From: Deltaproteobacteria bacterium
Lineage (GTDB): Bacteria; Desulfobacterota; Binatia; HRBIN30; CADEER01
NCBI GenBank assembly: GCA_029262455.1
Contig: JAJCZJ010000020.1
Span: 124,001-188,000 of the forward strand
DNA length: 64,000 nucleotides
Reading direction: 5' to 3'
Each line of letters starts with the position of its first letter. The stretch's first letter is position 1. The position numbers and the translations under genes were made by a program. Positions 51,246 through 59,348 of this stretch are shown in pieces. The notes under the pieces are model-generated. The model worked only from the letters and a program-made list of their open reading frames with translations. It was not told the origin of the DNA and did not search any database.

Positions 51246-52901
51246 CTAGTCGCAACCGAGCAGGCTGTTGTTCACCGCCCGGATGAGATCGGCGATACTC
51301 AGGGATTCGAGATGCGCCATCTCCTCGCATGACTCCATATCTTGCTCTCCGCTGGCAATGTTGACCATCCGAATCAGCTCACCAATCGAGACCCTACCGT
51401 CGTTGTCGCAGTCGCCATGGCAGGCCTCACCTGATCTCGGAGTCCATGTCGGCGTCGCAGTAAAAACGGCGGTCGGCTCTTTGGTCGGCGTACTCGTCGG
51501 TACCTCCGCCGACGCAGTCGGCTCTTCCGTTGGCTTCGCTGTCGGATCTTCCGTTGGCTTCGCTGTCGGTTCGGCAGTCGGCTTGGCCGTCGGCTCCTCT
51601 GTTGGTGGAACTTCTGTTGGCTGAGGCGTCGGTTCCTCTGTCGGTTCTTCTGTCGGCTCCGGCGTTGCCGGAATCGGCTTACACATACCAAGGGGGAAGG
51701 GCTCTACCTCTCCCGAGAGCACCGCCTCAGACGACGTCGTCGCCAACAACAGCGGGTCGCAGAACTCGCCTTCCGCGCAGTCCCCATCTTGGTCGCAGAA
51801 CAAGTCTTCCGCTTTCAGCTTACAGATCCCGTTGCCTTCGGGCTCGATGAGACCGCTGGTCGCGGCGAACGTCTTGGCAAAGAGAAACGGATCGCAGAAC
51901 TCGTCGTCAGCGCAGTCTTCGTCGGTTTCGCAAAACGGAATATCTGGCTGACAAGTGCCCAACGGAATTCCAGAAGTCTGCGCGTCTTCCGTCAGTGACC
52001 GCAGGAATGGCGCGCAAACTTCTCCTTCGTCACAATCCTCATCCGACTGGCAAAACGGATTCTTCGGCTGACAAGTCTTCAGGATGGGAATACCCGAGGT
52101 CGCGGCGTCGGCCTCCGCCACCACCTCCTCCACGAGCAAGCGCTCGGCCGGAAGACACTCCTCGTCTTCCTCGCAATCCTCGTCGCCGCGGCAGAACGGA
52201 ATCTTCGGCTGACAAGTCTTGGGCAGGACGATTCCCGAAATAGCGGCACCAGACTCCGCCACCTCCTCCAACAGCACACGCTCGGCCGGGAGACATTCCT
52301 CGTCTTCCTCACAATCCTCGTCACCATTGCAGAACGGGCTCTGCTGCTGGCAGATTTTTATGCCAATCTGACCAATAAGCCCGGACAAATCGGCTTCATT
52401 GCCCGAAGCCTCAGCAAGCAGAGCTATCGGCCGGCAAACCTCGTCCTCTTCGCAGTCTTCGTCGTCACTGCAGAACGGCGGCACATCCGGCTTCGGCTTG
52501 CAGGTGCCCAGCGGCAAGACGATGGAAGTCTGGGCCCCACCGAACGAACAGAACTCGCCGGCGTCGCAGTCCGCGTCATCCTGGCAGAGATCCGGGAACG
52601 GTGTCGGCAAGATCGTGGGCAGGATCGTGGGCAGGATTGTCAACGGTGGTTTGAACGTCGGGAGCTGGGTAGAAGTAAACACCGGCGTTGGCGTCTTGGT
52701 AGGCAAGAGTGTCGGCCTGAACGTGAACGTTCCGATCGGGGGCGGTGTGAACGGCGGAAACGGCCCGTCCGGAAACGGATCGATCGGCACGGCGCGCGCA
52801 TTCGAGGAAAGTGCGCTGATCGCCAACGCGCAGAGCATCGTAGCGACGAGTCGCTGTACTCGATTCTGATCACATGACGATTGAATGGATGACATCTTCA
52901 T
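51246..52901 (-). CDS. secreted Cys-rich repeat protein with PTE-rich linker and dockerin-like C-terminus
   Basis: A 551-residue protein with a signal peptide (LVATMLCALAISALSSNARA). A Pro-rich segment (about 40-100) is followed by seven or eight units of about 45 residues of the type FCxxDEDCxEDExCxP...GxCxP, four to five Cys each (for example FCNGDEDCEEDEECLPAERV). A linker of PTEEPT/AKPT repeats (about 395-480) leads to an EF-hand/dockerin-like end with DCDNDGRVSIGELIRMVN and SIADLIRAVNNSLLGC. The repeats and the calcium-binding tail suggest a secreted structural or binding protein. A perfect sigma-54 promoter at 53000-53014 and a terminator at 51149-51181 make it a single-gene transcript. 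GAGGGAG precedes the ATG. Confidence 0.8.
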   Translation of the reverse strand: MKMSSIQSSCDQNRVQRLVATMLCALAISALSSNARAVPIDPFPDGPFPPFTPPPIGTFTFRPTLLPTKTPTPVFTSTQLPTFKPPLTILPTILPTILPTPFPDLCQDDADCDAGEFCSFGGAQTSIVLPLGTCKPKPDVPPFCSDDEDCEEDEVCRPIALLAEASGNEADLSGLIGQIGIKICQQQSPFCNGDEDCEEDEECLPAERVLLEEVAESGAAISGIVLPKTCQPKIPFCRGDEDCEEDEECLPAERLLVEEVVAEADAATSGIPILKTCQPKNPFCQSDEDCDEGEVCAPFLRSLTEDAQTSGIPLGTCQPDIPFCETDEDCADDEFCDPFLFAKTFAATSGLIEPEGNGICKLKAEDLFCDQDGDCAEGEFCDPLLLATTSSEAVLSGEVEPFPLGMCKPIPATPEPTEEPTEEPTPQPTEVPPTEEPTAKPTAEPTAKPTEDPTAKPTEEPTASAEVPTSTPTKEPTAVFTATPTWTPRSGEACHGDCDNDGRVSIGELIRMVNIASGEQDMESCEEMAHLESLSIADLIRAVNNSLLGCD

Positions 52902-52999
52902 TTTTGGCTTCTCCCTCTATTTGTTCCGCTGCCGGGCAAGCTGCTGAAAGGCAGTTGCGGCTTTGCGGCCCAAAATCAGTTCTCAGCCGAGGGAGTGCG

Positions 53000-53014
53000 C
53001 AATGCCCGTGCCAC
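53000..53014 (-). promoter_or_regulatory. sigma-54 (-24/-12) promoter, perfect consensus
   Basis: Minus strand reads TGGCACG-GGCA-TTGC, 11 of 11 consensus positions. The -12 GC is at 53001-53000, so the transcript would start near 52988 with an 87-base leader to the Cys-rich protein start at 52901. A chance perfect match anywhere in the window (both strands) is unlikely (about 0.03 expected by simple base counting). Confidence 0.75.
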
Positions 53015-53217
53015 TACGGCTCGCGACCGAGCTGTGGCATATCTATCGATCCGGGTGCTAAGCGATCGCGGCGATTGCAAAGAACAGAGAGCAGTACAGC
53101 TAACCCCCTGATAAGACGACAATTCCCATCTCTACCAACGAAATCGGAAGGGCGAGCCGCAGCAGGGACCCTGTCCATCTCGAGATTCCTGCGGGAACGC
53201 GCAACGAGACCTGGGTT

Positions 53218-55551
53218 CTAGCCGGTCACGGCGCGGTCGAGATCTTCTTCGTCGGACTCCAGGGCGCCCCACTCAGGGTCTCGGTACATCCTGGTTGGAT
53301 GCAGGTAGGGCAGATTGATCACGAACCGGGTACCTTTGTCGACTTCACTCTCCGCCCGGATCGTGGCCCCGAGCATCTCGAGCAACCGGCGAACGATGTA
53401 GAGGCCAAGGCCAACGCCACCGTGGCGGCGAGTCGGCGAGGCGTCCACTTGGAGAAACGGTTCGAAGATCGTCTCCAGGACATCGGTTGCGATTCCGATT
53501 CCGGTGTCGGCGACGGTGATCTCGCTTCCCTGCTGTGTTTCGCGTGCGGAGATCGTCACGATTCCGCGCTCGGTGAACTTGAGACCGTTGCTCACGAGAT
53601 TTTTTAGCACGACCTTGAGCTTGGCTCGATCGGTCTCGGGCTCCGTGAGCCGCGCCGGAATCTGCCATTTCACCAGTACTTCCGGCTTCTCAGATTGAAG
53701 GTCCTGCATCTCGGCTTCGATCTGTTTGCCGAGTAAGTTGAGGTCGACAAGTTCCAGGTCGAGCTCGACGCGGCCGGCCTCGAGTCGGCTCAAATCAAGC
53801 GTCGCTGTAATCAGCTCGTGGAGTTCGCGCGCACTGCGATCGCTTCGCTGCAAAACCTCAGCCTGCTCGTGGGACAGCGGCTCGAAGGCGCCGTCGAGAA
53901 GAAGCTCGTGGTAGCCCAGAATGACGTTGAGCGGAGTGCGCAACTCGTGCGACATGGTGGCGACGAACTCCGACTTGACCTTGTTTGCGCGTTGGAGTTC
54001 CTGGACCAACCGAGCGTTCTCGAGTGCCATCGAGGCAATGCGAGCCAGCTCGCTGGCCGAACGAAGCTGCGACGGCGAGAACGAATCATTTCGCTTCCGA
54101 TACCCGGCCGTCTGAATCCCGATGATCTCGTCGCCGCGCTTCAATGCAATCAAGAGAACCACCCCGATTCCATAGCGATCGAGCAGCCAGGGGAAATCGA
54201 AGTCGGGAGATGTTGGTGAAATCTGGACCATCGGCTCCCGTGCGAGAATCTCCCTCATTGGGCGCGAGGGGAACCGGAGTAGACGGATCGAATCCCAATG
54301 CCCCGGTTCCGGATCGAAACAGTCGACGACGACCCATTTCTTCTCGGGATCGACCAGCATCGTATAGCTGAATTCACACTCGAGTACTTCTGTCGTCAGT
54401 TGACAGAGTCGGTCGAGCAGGTTGGCGCTACCGATATTTGCGCTCAGTTCATAGCTCACTCGAGCCATCGCCTGCGACAGGCGCGCTTCGTCGCGAAGCG
54501 CAGCCGCGCTTTTGCGACGCTCGGTGATGTCGCGAATGAACCCGCTGAAGTGAGTCTCCCCATTCCAATCCAGCGACGAAATACTCAGCTCCACCGGAAA
54601 CACACCAGAGTCTTTATGGAGGGCCTCGACCTCGACGCGCTGATTCAGCATCGGCCCCAGATCCCCGTCTTCGAGAAAAACCCTGAGTCCTTCCAAATGC
54701 GCAGCACGGTGTTGTGGCGGGACGATTAGGTCGACGACTGGCTGACCGACCGCCTCACTCCGCGACCAGCCGAAGATCGCAGTGGCCTGAGGGTTCCAGT
54801 CGGTTATCCGACCTTGGGAATCCATGCCAACAACGGCGTCGAGCGCGTTGGCGACGATCGTTTGTGTTCTCGCCTCGTTCTCCTGGAGCGCATGCATCGC
54901 CAGCTCGGTCTCGTGCCGGGCTCGCTCAGCTTGCAGGCGAAGGTTCTCCTCGCGCCGTACCGCAACCATACGACCACCGTGTGCCGCCAACGATACGACC
55001 GCCCCTGCCCCGAGCATGATCAGCGACGCTGCGTCGATCGAATGAGTCGGAGCAAATTCCACCACGACAGCCCAACTGGCGATGGCGTAGGTGAGCACGG
55101 CCAACAACCAGGGAGTAGACAGCAGGAAGAACCCGGCGGCGATCATGACGACCCCGACGCCGCCGACTTGCACTGGCCCCGGAATCACAAAGGCCCGATA
55201 GGCCACCAGCGTTACGATGAGAACAGCAGCACCGGCGATGATGCCGTGAGCCGAACGATGCGCGAAGCCGTTTTGCCTGAGCACAGCGTAGAGTCCGATG
55301 AGGATCGCAGCACATGCTGCCGTCGCCAAGCTCAACTGCGCTGCAATCGCGGTTGGTCGGCTGAGCACATCGCCGATCGCCACGATCGCACAAGCAGTTG
55401 GCAACGCTGCCGAAAGCGGTCGAAGGCTGTCGTACGCTACACGATCGAGCGCTGTCGCGAGCTGCGACGCAGCCGAAATGGACCCATCAATGGGCTCGTG
55501 TGCGTGATGCTGTACTTGTTGCCTTGTCAGAGTCCGACCCCCAGCCCGCAA
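53218..55551 (-). CDS. membrane PAS-GAF hybrid sensor histidine kinase
   Basis: A 777-residue kinase. N-terminal membrane helices (about 50-200) precede a PAS domain (about 225-345: NALDAVVGMDSQGRITDWNP), a GAF-like domain (about 365-510), a HisKA H-box FVATMSHELRTPLNVILGYH (about 525) and a HATPase domain with VLKNLVSNGLKFT, VADTGIGI and GGVGLGLYIVRRLLEML. No receiver domain or regulator is adjacent. The start is uncertain: 55551 is TTG with no clear ribosome site and no closer ATG/GTG before residue 55. A strong -24/-12 promoter match lies 37 bases upstream of this TTG. The signal sensed is not identifiable. Confidence 0.8.
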   Translation of the reverse strand: MRAGGRTLTRQQVQHHAHEPIDGSISAASQLATALDRVAYDSLRPLSAALPTACAIVAIGDVLSRPTAIAAQLSLATAACAAILIGLYAVLRQNGFAHRSAHGIIAGAAVLIVTLVAYRAFVIPGPVQVGGVGVVMIAAGFFLLSTPWLLAVLTYAIASWAVVVEFAPTHSIDAASLIMLGAGAVVSLAAHGGRMVAVRREENLRLQAERARHETELAMHALQENEARTQTIVANALDAVVGMDSQGRITDWNPQATAIFGWSRSEAVGQPVVDLIVPPQHRAAHLEGLRVFLEDGDLGPMLNQRVEVEALHKDSGVFPVELSISSLDWNGETHFSGFIRDITERRKSAAALRDEARLSQAMARVSYELSANIGSANLLDRLCQLTTEVLECEFSYTMLVDPEKKWVVVDCFDPEPGHWDSIRLLRFPSRPMREILAREPMVQISPTSPDFDFPWLLDRYGIGVVLLIALKRGDEIIGIQTAGYRKRNDSFSPSQLRSASELARIASMALENARLVQELQRANKVKSEFVATMSHELRTPLNVILGYHELLLDGAFEPLSHEQAEVLQRSDRSARELHELITATLDLSRLEAGRVELDLELVDLNLLGKQIEAEMQDLQSEKPEVLVKWQIPARLTEPETDRAKLKVVLKNLVSNGLKFTERGIVTISARETQQGSEITVADTGIGIATDVLETIFEPFLQVDASPTRRHGGVGLGLYIVRRLLEMLGATIRAESEVDKGTRFVINLPYLHPTRMYRDPEWGALESDEEDLDRAVTG

Positions 55552-55858
55552 CGAGACGATGTTGAGGGCGACATTGCCTCACGTACTGCAAGTCAAGTGC
55601 CACTGCCTATCGAGTGCGGCTGTTGCATGTTGAGGCGACGCTGGTTCGTTCTTGGACGTCGTAGGGATGGAACGGCACGGGACTGACGCCGGTGAGCACG
55701 AGCAAAGTAGAGGCCCGACGCCGCTCGGTCGACCGGGACGAATACGTCCCTCAGCCATCCGACTTGTCACTCGCCACTGCACGTGAGCTTTTCAAGCGAC
55801 ACCCGAGGACACCGTGTCGCCCTTCCCAACACACGGACGACTCATGTAAACAACCCGC
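55552..55858. other. 307-base divergent intergenic region
   Basis: Separates the minus-strand sensor kinase and the plus-strand LLM oxidoreductase. It contains the -24/-12 promoter at 55588-55602 for the kinase; no promoter or coding remnant for the plus strand is convincing. Confidence 0.4.
55588..55602 (-). promoter_or_regulatory. sigma-54-type -24/-12 promoter for the sensor kinase gene
   Basis: Minus strand reads TGGCACT-TGAC-TTGC followed by A, 10 of 11 core positions with the preferred A/T after TTGC. Predicted start is near 55576, 25 bases before the TTG start of the kinase. The strong -24 and -12 dinucleotides are intact. Confidence 0.6.
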
Positions 55859-56845
55859 ATGCCAGGAAAACTAGCGGCGAGCCTTCCGATTCCTCCCTCT
55901 GTTCCAGCGAGCCAACGCGCTGCGAAGCACGCCGAGGATCTCGGCTATGACAGCCTGTGGATCGCCGACTCGGGCGGCCCCGACCCGTTCGTCGTCGCAG
56001 CCGCGGCAGCTGCGGTCACCTCGACAGTTCGGATCGGGACGGCAGTCATTCCAGCCTACACACGCACACCGCCGGTCATCTCCGCCGCCGCAGCATCGTG
56101 CGCCGAGCTCGCTCCCGGTCGCTTCGTACTCGGCATCGGCGCCTCGAGTGAAAACATTGTCCAGAAGTGGAGCGGCGTCCCATTCAAACGACCGCTGTCG
56201 CGCGTCCGCGAGACGGTCAATGTAGTTCGCAGCGTCCTCGGCGGCGAGAAAAGTAGCTTGTCCGGCCGAGCGCTAGAATCACACGGCTATCGCCTTCAGA
56301 TGACACCGCCGAACCCGCCGATCCCGATCCACGTCGGCGCCTTGGGTCCGCCCATGCTCGAACTCGCCGGTGAGATCGCCGACGGCGTCACGCTCAACAT
56401 GATGCCGGTCCAAGCCGTGCCGAAGATGCTCGAACACGTGAGGATCGGCGCGGCGAAGAGCGGCCGAACCGGCGCCGACCTCGAAGTCGTTTCTCGCTTC
56501 ATGGTTTCCGTGACTGACGACAAAGACATGGCGCGGGGGTTCATGCGCGGTTTCTTCGGTCCCTATTTTGCGACATCGGTGTACAACCGCTTCGTGTCGT
56601 GGTGCGGCTTCGAGGACGAGGCGAAAGAGATCCTCGCCGGTTGGCAGGCGAAGGACCGAGCGCGGGTCGGGGCAGCCGTTACTGACGAGATGATCGATAG
56701 CATCGCCGTCATCGGTTCCGCCGAGGAGTGCCGAGACAAGCTCGAAGCGTTTCGCGACGCCGGCATTACCACTCCAATGGTGAGCCCGATCGTAGGCGAC
56801 GAAGACTCAGCCCTTAAAGTGTTCGAAGCCCTCGCGCCGCGCTAA
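55859..56845 (+). CDS. LLM-class F420-dependent oxidoreductase
   Basis: A 328-residue TIM-barrel protein of the luciferase-like family in its F420-using branch. Features: KHAEDLGYDSLWIADSGGPD (24-43), TVRIGTAVIPAYTRTP, APGRFVLGIGASSENIV (81-97), GLNPPIPIHVGALGP-like PPNPPIPIHVGALGPPMLEL and DGVTLNMM. Typical for methylenetetrahydromethanopterin reductase-like enzymes of unknown substrate. It stands alone on its strand. Its presence with the Ddn-like protein at 42.8 kb supports F420 use in this organism. Confidence 0.85.
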   Translation: MPGKLAASLPIPPSVPASQRAAKHAEDLGYDSLWIADSGGPDPFVVAAAAAAVTSTVRIGTAVIPAYTRTPPVISAAAASCAELAPGRFVLGIGASSENIVQKWSGVPFKRPLSRVRETVNVVRSVLGGEKSSLSGRALESHGYRLQMTPPNPPIPIHVGALGPPMLELAGEIADGVTLNMMPVQAVPKMLEHVRIGAAKSGRTGADLEVVSRFMVSVTDDKDMARGFMRGFFGPYFATSVYNRFVSWCGFEDEAKEILAGWQAKDRARVGAAVTDEMIDSIAVIGSAEECRDKLEAFRDAGITTPMVSPIVGDEDSALKVFEALAPR

Positions 56846-56940
56846 CGGTATGCAGCTTTGTCATCTTCGGTGTTCTCTCGCATAGGCCAAAGCGTGGCCA
56901 GTCTGCCGCCATCAGAAACACGAAGCGCGTTCCGCTAGCC

Positions 56941-57120
56941 ACCCCGCCTCGAACACCAGCACCCGCACGGTGGGAGATTTGGTCGGAGTCGAACGCGGTC
57001 AATCAGCTCATCAATGACATCACCGACGACTGGCCCGGCCTGCACTTCATCGACACGATGCCGGCATTCCTCCCCACCGGCCAGCCGAGCCCATCGTGCC
57101 CTAACACGCCCCGAAGTCTT
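56941..57120 (+). pseudogene. remnant of an SGNH/GDSL-type hydrolase
   Basis: Frame from 56941 reads TPAPARWEIWSESNAVNQLI then NDITDDWPGLHFIDTMPAFL and PTGQPSP. This matches the C-terminal third of SGNH/GDSL esterases of the KPSPARW...N..I....PGLHFIDT.PA.L type. No start codon or upstream part with the GDS motif can be found, and the DGLHLN block that should follow is lost. The fragment lies between the LLM gene and the convergent DUF3604 gene. The rest of 56846-57156 is empty. Confidence 0.55.
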
Positions 57121-57156
57121 GGAGCGAAGAGATGCTCCGGAGACGTCGCGGAGCAG

Positions 57157-59022
57157 CTAACCGTTCGGAAGATACGTGATCGCCGATGTGACGGCCCGCT
57201 CCTGGACCGTGGTCGGCGCCGGCGCATCGATTCCCAAATCACGGGCATCGTAAGTGCTCCACCGCGGAGTCGGAATCTCCAGTACGCGCGCGTAGTACCT
57301 GCACGGCCAAGCCGGATTGAACTCGGGATCCAGCCAGACGGCGCTCAGCTCCGTCGCTCCAATCGTATTCGTATAACGCGCCGCTCCTACGTCCACCGTA
57401 TTGCCCACCGGCCCGACACGACCGGTAGACGCGTCGGGTACGCGACCATCTGATGCTGCGACATCAAAAATCTTCTCGTGACTCACGCCGCTCGCGTCGA
57501 CCCACAGCTTCACCACCTGAATGCGGTCGAGGTTGGCTCCCCGCGGATCCTTGAGCGCCCAAACGGCAATCCTCGGCGACCCAGACAATTGCGCCGCAAG
57601 CCGCGAACCCATCGGCACGCCGCTCGCGTAGGCTTGGTGAATTGCGTCGTCTCTCTCAAACAACCCCGGCGGATAATCCCATCCGGCAAAGAATCGAACA
57701 CGCAAACGCGTCCCCGACGTCCCGTAGGTCTCGCGACGCCGCATCGCGTCGAACAACGACTCACGCGTATTCTCCTCGGCCCAAACCGCCGCCAGGCCGC
57801 CCGACCCCCACTCGGAGACCCCGGTCATCTGCGGCGTTACGAACGACGCCGTCCCTAGACGGATACCGGCCGTGCCGTCGAGCAACGGCAGCTTGCCGTG
57901 GAAGCGATCTTCCTCGACAGGAGCACTGGAGCCATGGCCATCGCTGCTCCCGACGACACCGAAATCGAAGGGATCAAAGCCCTTCTCAGCCCAAAACTCG
58001 AGCCCCATGCGCCATCCGTCGCGCACGTAGCTACCCTTCGGATTGCCGTCCCCACCAGTTGTCGAGAGCAAGCGATTCTTGATTTCAAACGCCGCAAACT
58101 CATCGTCAGCCGAAAGGAGCGGATGGGTCTCGGATGCACCCTTCACCTGAAAAATCTCTTGCAGGGGTTCCCATCGCGTGCGCCGGGCGGCGTAGTCGGC
58201 GGTCAACGGTCCGCCGCCGAGAGTCGTCGGCGCAAACATCATCCCATCGCTGACATTGGCGTTGTGCGGAATCGCGATCGCCTCCATCCCCTGACGACTT
58301 TGTTCTTCGAGTGCGCGCCACAGCTCCTCAGGGTCCACTGAATCGTCCGCACTGAACGGTAGGACCGGTGCCGTGCTGCCACGATAAATCACATTGCGAT
58401 GGAGATTCGCCGGGCCCACCATGCCCGACCACTCGTAGCCGACGAACGCGGTGAAGACACCGGGTTCGTTCGCATACTCAGCCGCGTCGACGATCCTCTT
58501 CCACGCCGTCCCCATGATGTCCGGGTCGCCCCTGCCCGCCGCATCAGGGCGAACGAAGTGTCGCATCGTCTGCAAAAACAGGTAGGTCGCTGCGAAGCGA
58601 TTTCCCTGCACTAAGGTTCTGCGCAGTGCGCCGCCAGAAAGCGGCAGATCGGCGTCTTCTGCCGCCAGCATCCCGAGATACTCGGCGTGGTCGGTGACAG
58701 CCGCGAAATCCAGCGGTTCGGAAAGTCGGATCTCGTAGCCCGCTCCGTGCGCAATCGCCCCGCCCTTGGCGAACACGTACGCATCTTCCGGGCCGGCACG
58801 AACTCCAAACAAATACGCGTCCAACGACAGCGACGAGTGAATGTGCAGGTCGCCAAAGAACACCGAGCGCTCGGCCGCCGGCGCAACAGCCGACTTCGCG
58901 GGCGGCGGCGCCGCCCGCGAAGCATCGAAAGCGGGAAAGAGCGTCGGATCCTCAGGAGCCCGGCACGTCCAAACGATACCCGTCGCGGCAACGACGAGGA
59001 TGACGATCAGGGCTTTTCGCAT
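57157..59022 (-). CDS. DUF3604-domain exported protein (PHP-like fold)
   Basis: A 621-residue protein. The N-terminus MRKALIVILVVAATGIVWTC is a signal peptide, possibly with a weak lipobox (VWTC). FGDLHIHSSLSLDAY (about 57-71) carries the HxH of PHP-type metal sites, with VTDHAEYLGML, HNANVSDGM and SSDGHGSS further on, all typical for DUF3604. The family occurs widely in marine and soil proteobacteria and may be a phosphoesterase; no biochemical role is known to me. GGAGGG at -9 supports ATG 59022 over a longer open frame to 59088. Upstream 326 bases to the FadD gene are empty. Confidence 0.8.
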   Translation of the reverse strand: MRKALIVILVVAATGIVWTCRAPEDPTLFPAFDASRAAPPPAKSAVAPAAERSVFFGDLHIHSSLSLDAYLFGVRAGPEDAYVFAKGGAIAHGAGYEIRLSEPLDFAAVTDHAEYLGMLAAEDADLPLSGGALRRTLVQGNRFAATYLFLQTMRHFVRPDAAGRGDPDIMGTAWKRIVDAAEYANEPGVFTAFVGYEWSGMVGPANLHRNVIYRGSTAPVLPFSADDSVDPEELWRALEEQSRQGMEAIAIPHNANVSDGMMFAPTTLGGGPLTADYAARRTRWEPLQEIFQVKGASETHPLLSADDEFAAFEIKNRLLSTTGGDGNPKGSYVRDGWRMGLEFWAEKGFDPFDFGVVGSSDGHGSSAPVEEDRFHGKLPLLDGTAGIRLGTASFVTPQMTGVSEWGSGGLAAVWAEENTRESLFDAMRRRETYGTSGTRLRVRFFAGWDYPPGLFERDDAIHQAYASGVPMGSRLAAQLSGSPRIAVWALKDPRGANLDRIQVVKLWVDASGVSHEKIFDVAASDGRVPDASTGRVGPVGNTVDVGAARYTNTIGATELSAVWLDPEFNPAWPCRYYARVLEIPTPRWSTYDARDLGIDAPAPTTVQERAVTSAITYLPNG

Positions 59023-59348
59023 CGATATCCCTCCACCGGTCGAAGAAACACTCGCAACCCCCGACCCATCACAACTTAGGCAAAGCAACCCTCGATCTCG
59101 CTATAGGGAGAGCTTTCGCGATGCAAAACACGTTCGTTTTCCATGCGCAGCCAAGTCTCTGACCTTGCCGTCCGGAACACAAGGACTCACGCACATGCCC
59201 GCCAGTTTCGAGAGGCCCCCGTCAATATCTACCCTAGTGTCGGCGCCACGCTCGCGACGGCCGGACCAGTGGGGCGTCGGCCTTTCGAACGCCAGCCCGC
59301 CGGTGATAGGGATTGATTTTCCAATTCCGACCAAGAGGAGGCGATTGA
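59023..59348. other. 326-base divergent intergenic region, nothing specific
   Basis: Holds the promoters of the DUF3604 gene and the acyl-CoA synthetase gene. A word TGGGTCG-GGGG-TTGC on the minus strand near 59049-59063 keeps the GG and GC of a -24/-12 promoter but is weak. GAGGAGG precedes the plus-strand ATG at 59349. Confidence 0.35.

Noticed and set aside
51246-52901. CRISPR-like array from the repeated Cys-rich units
   Set aside because: The repeats keep reading frame, vary in sequence and length, and encode a clear protein repeat.
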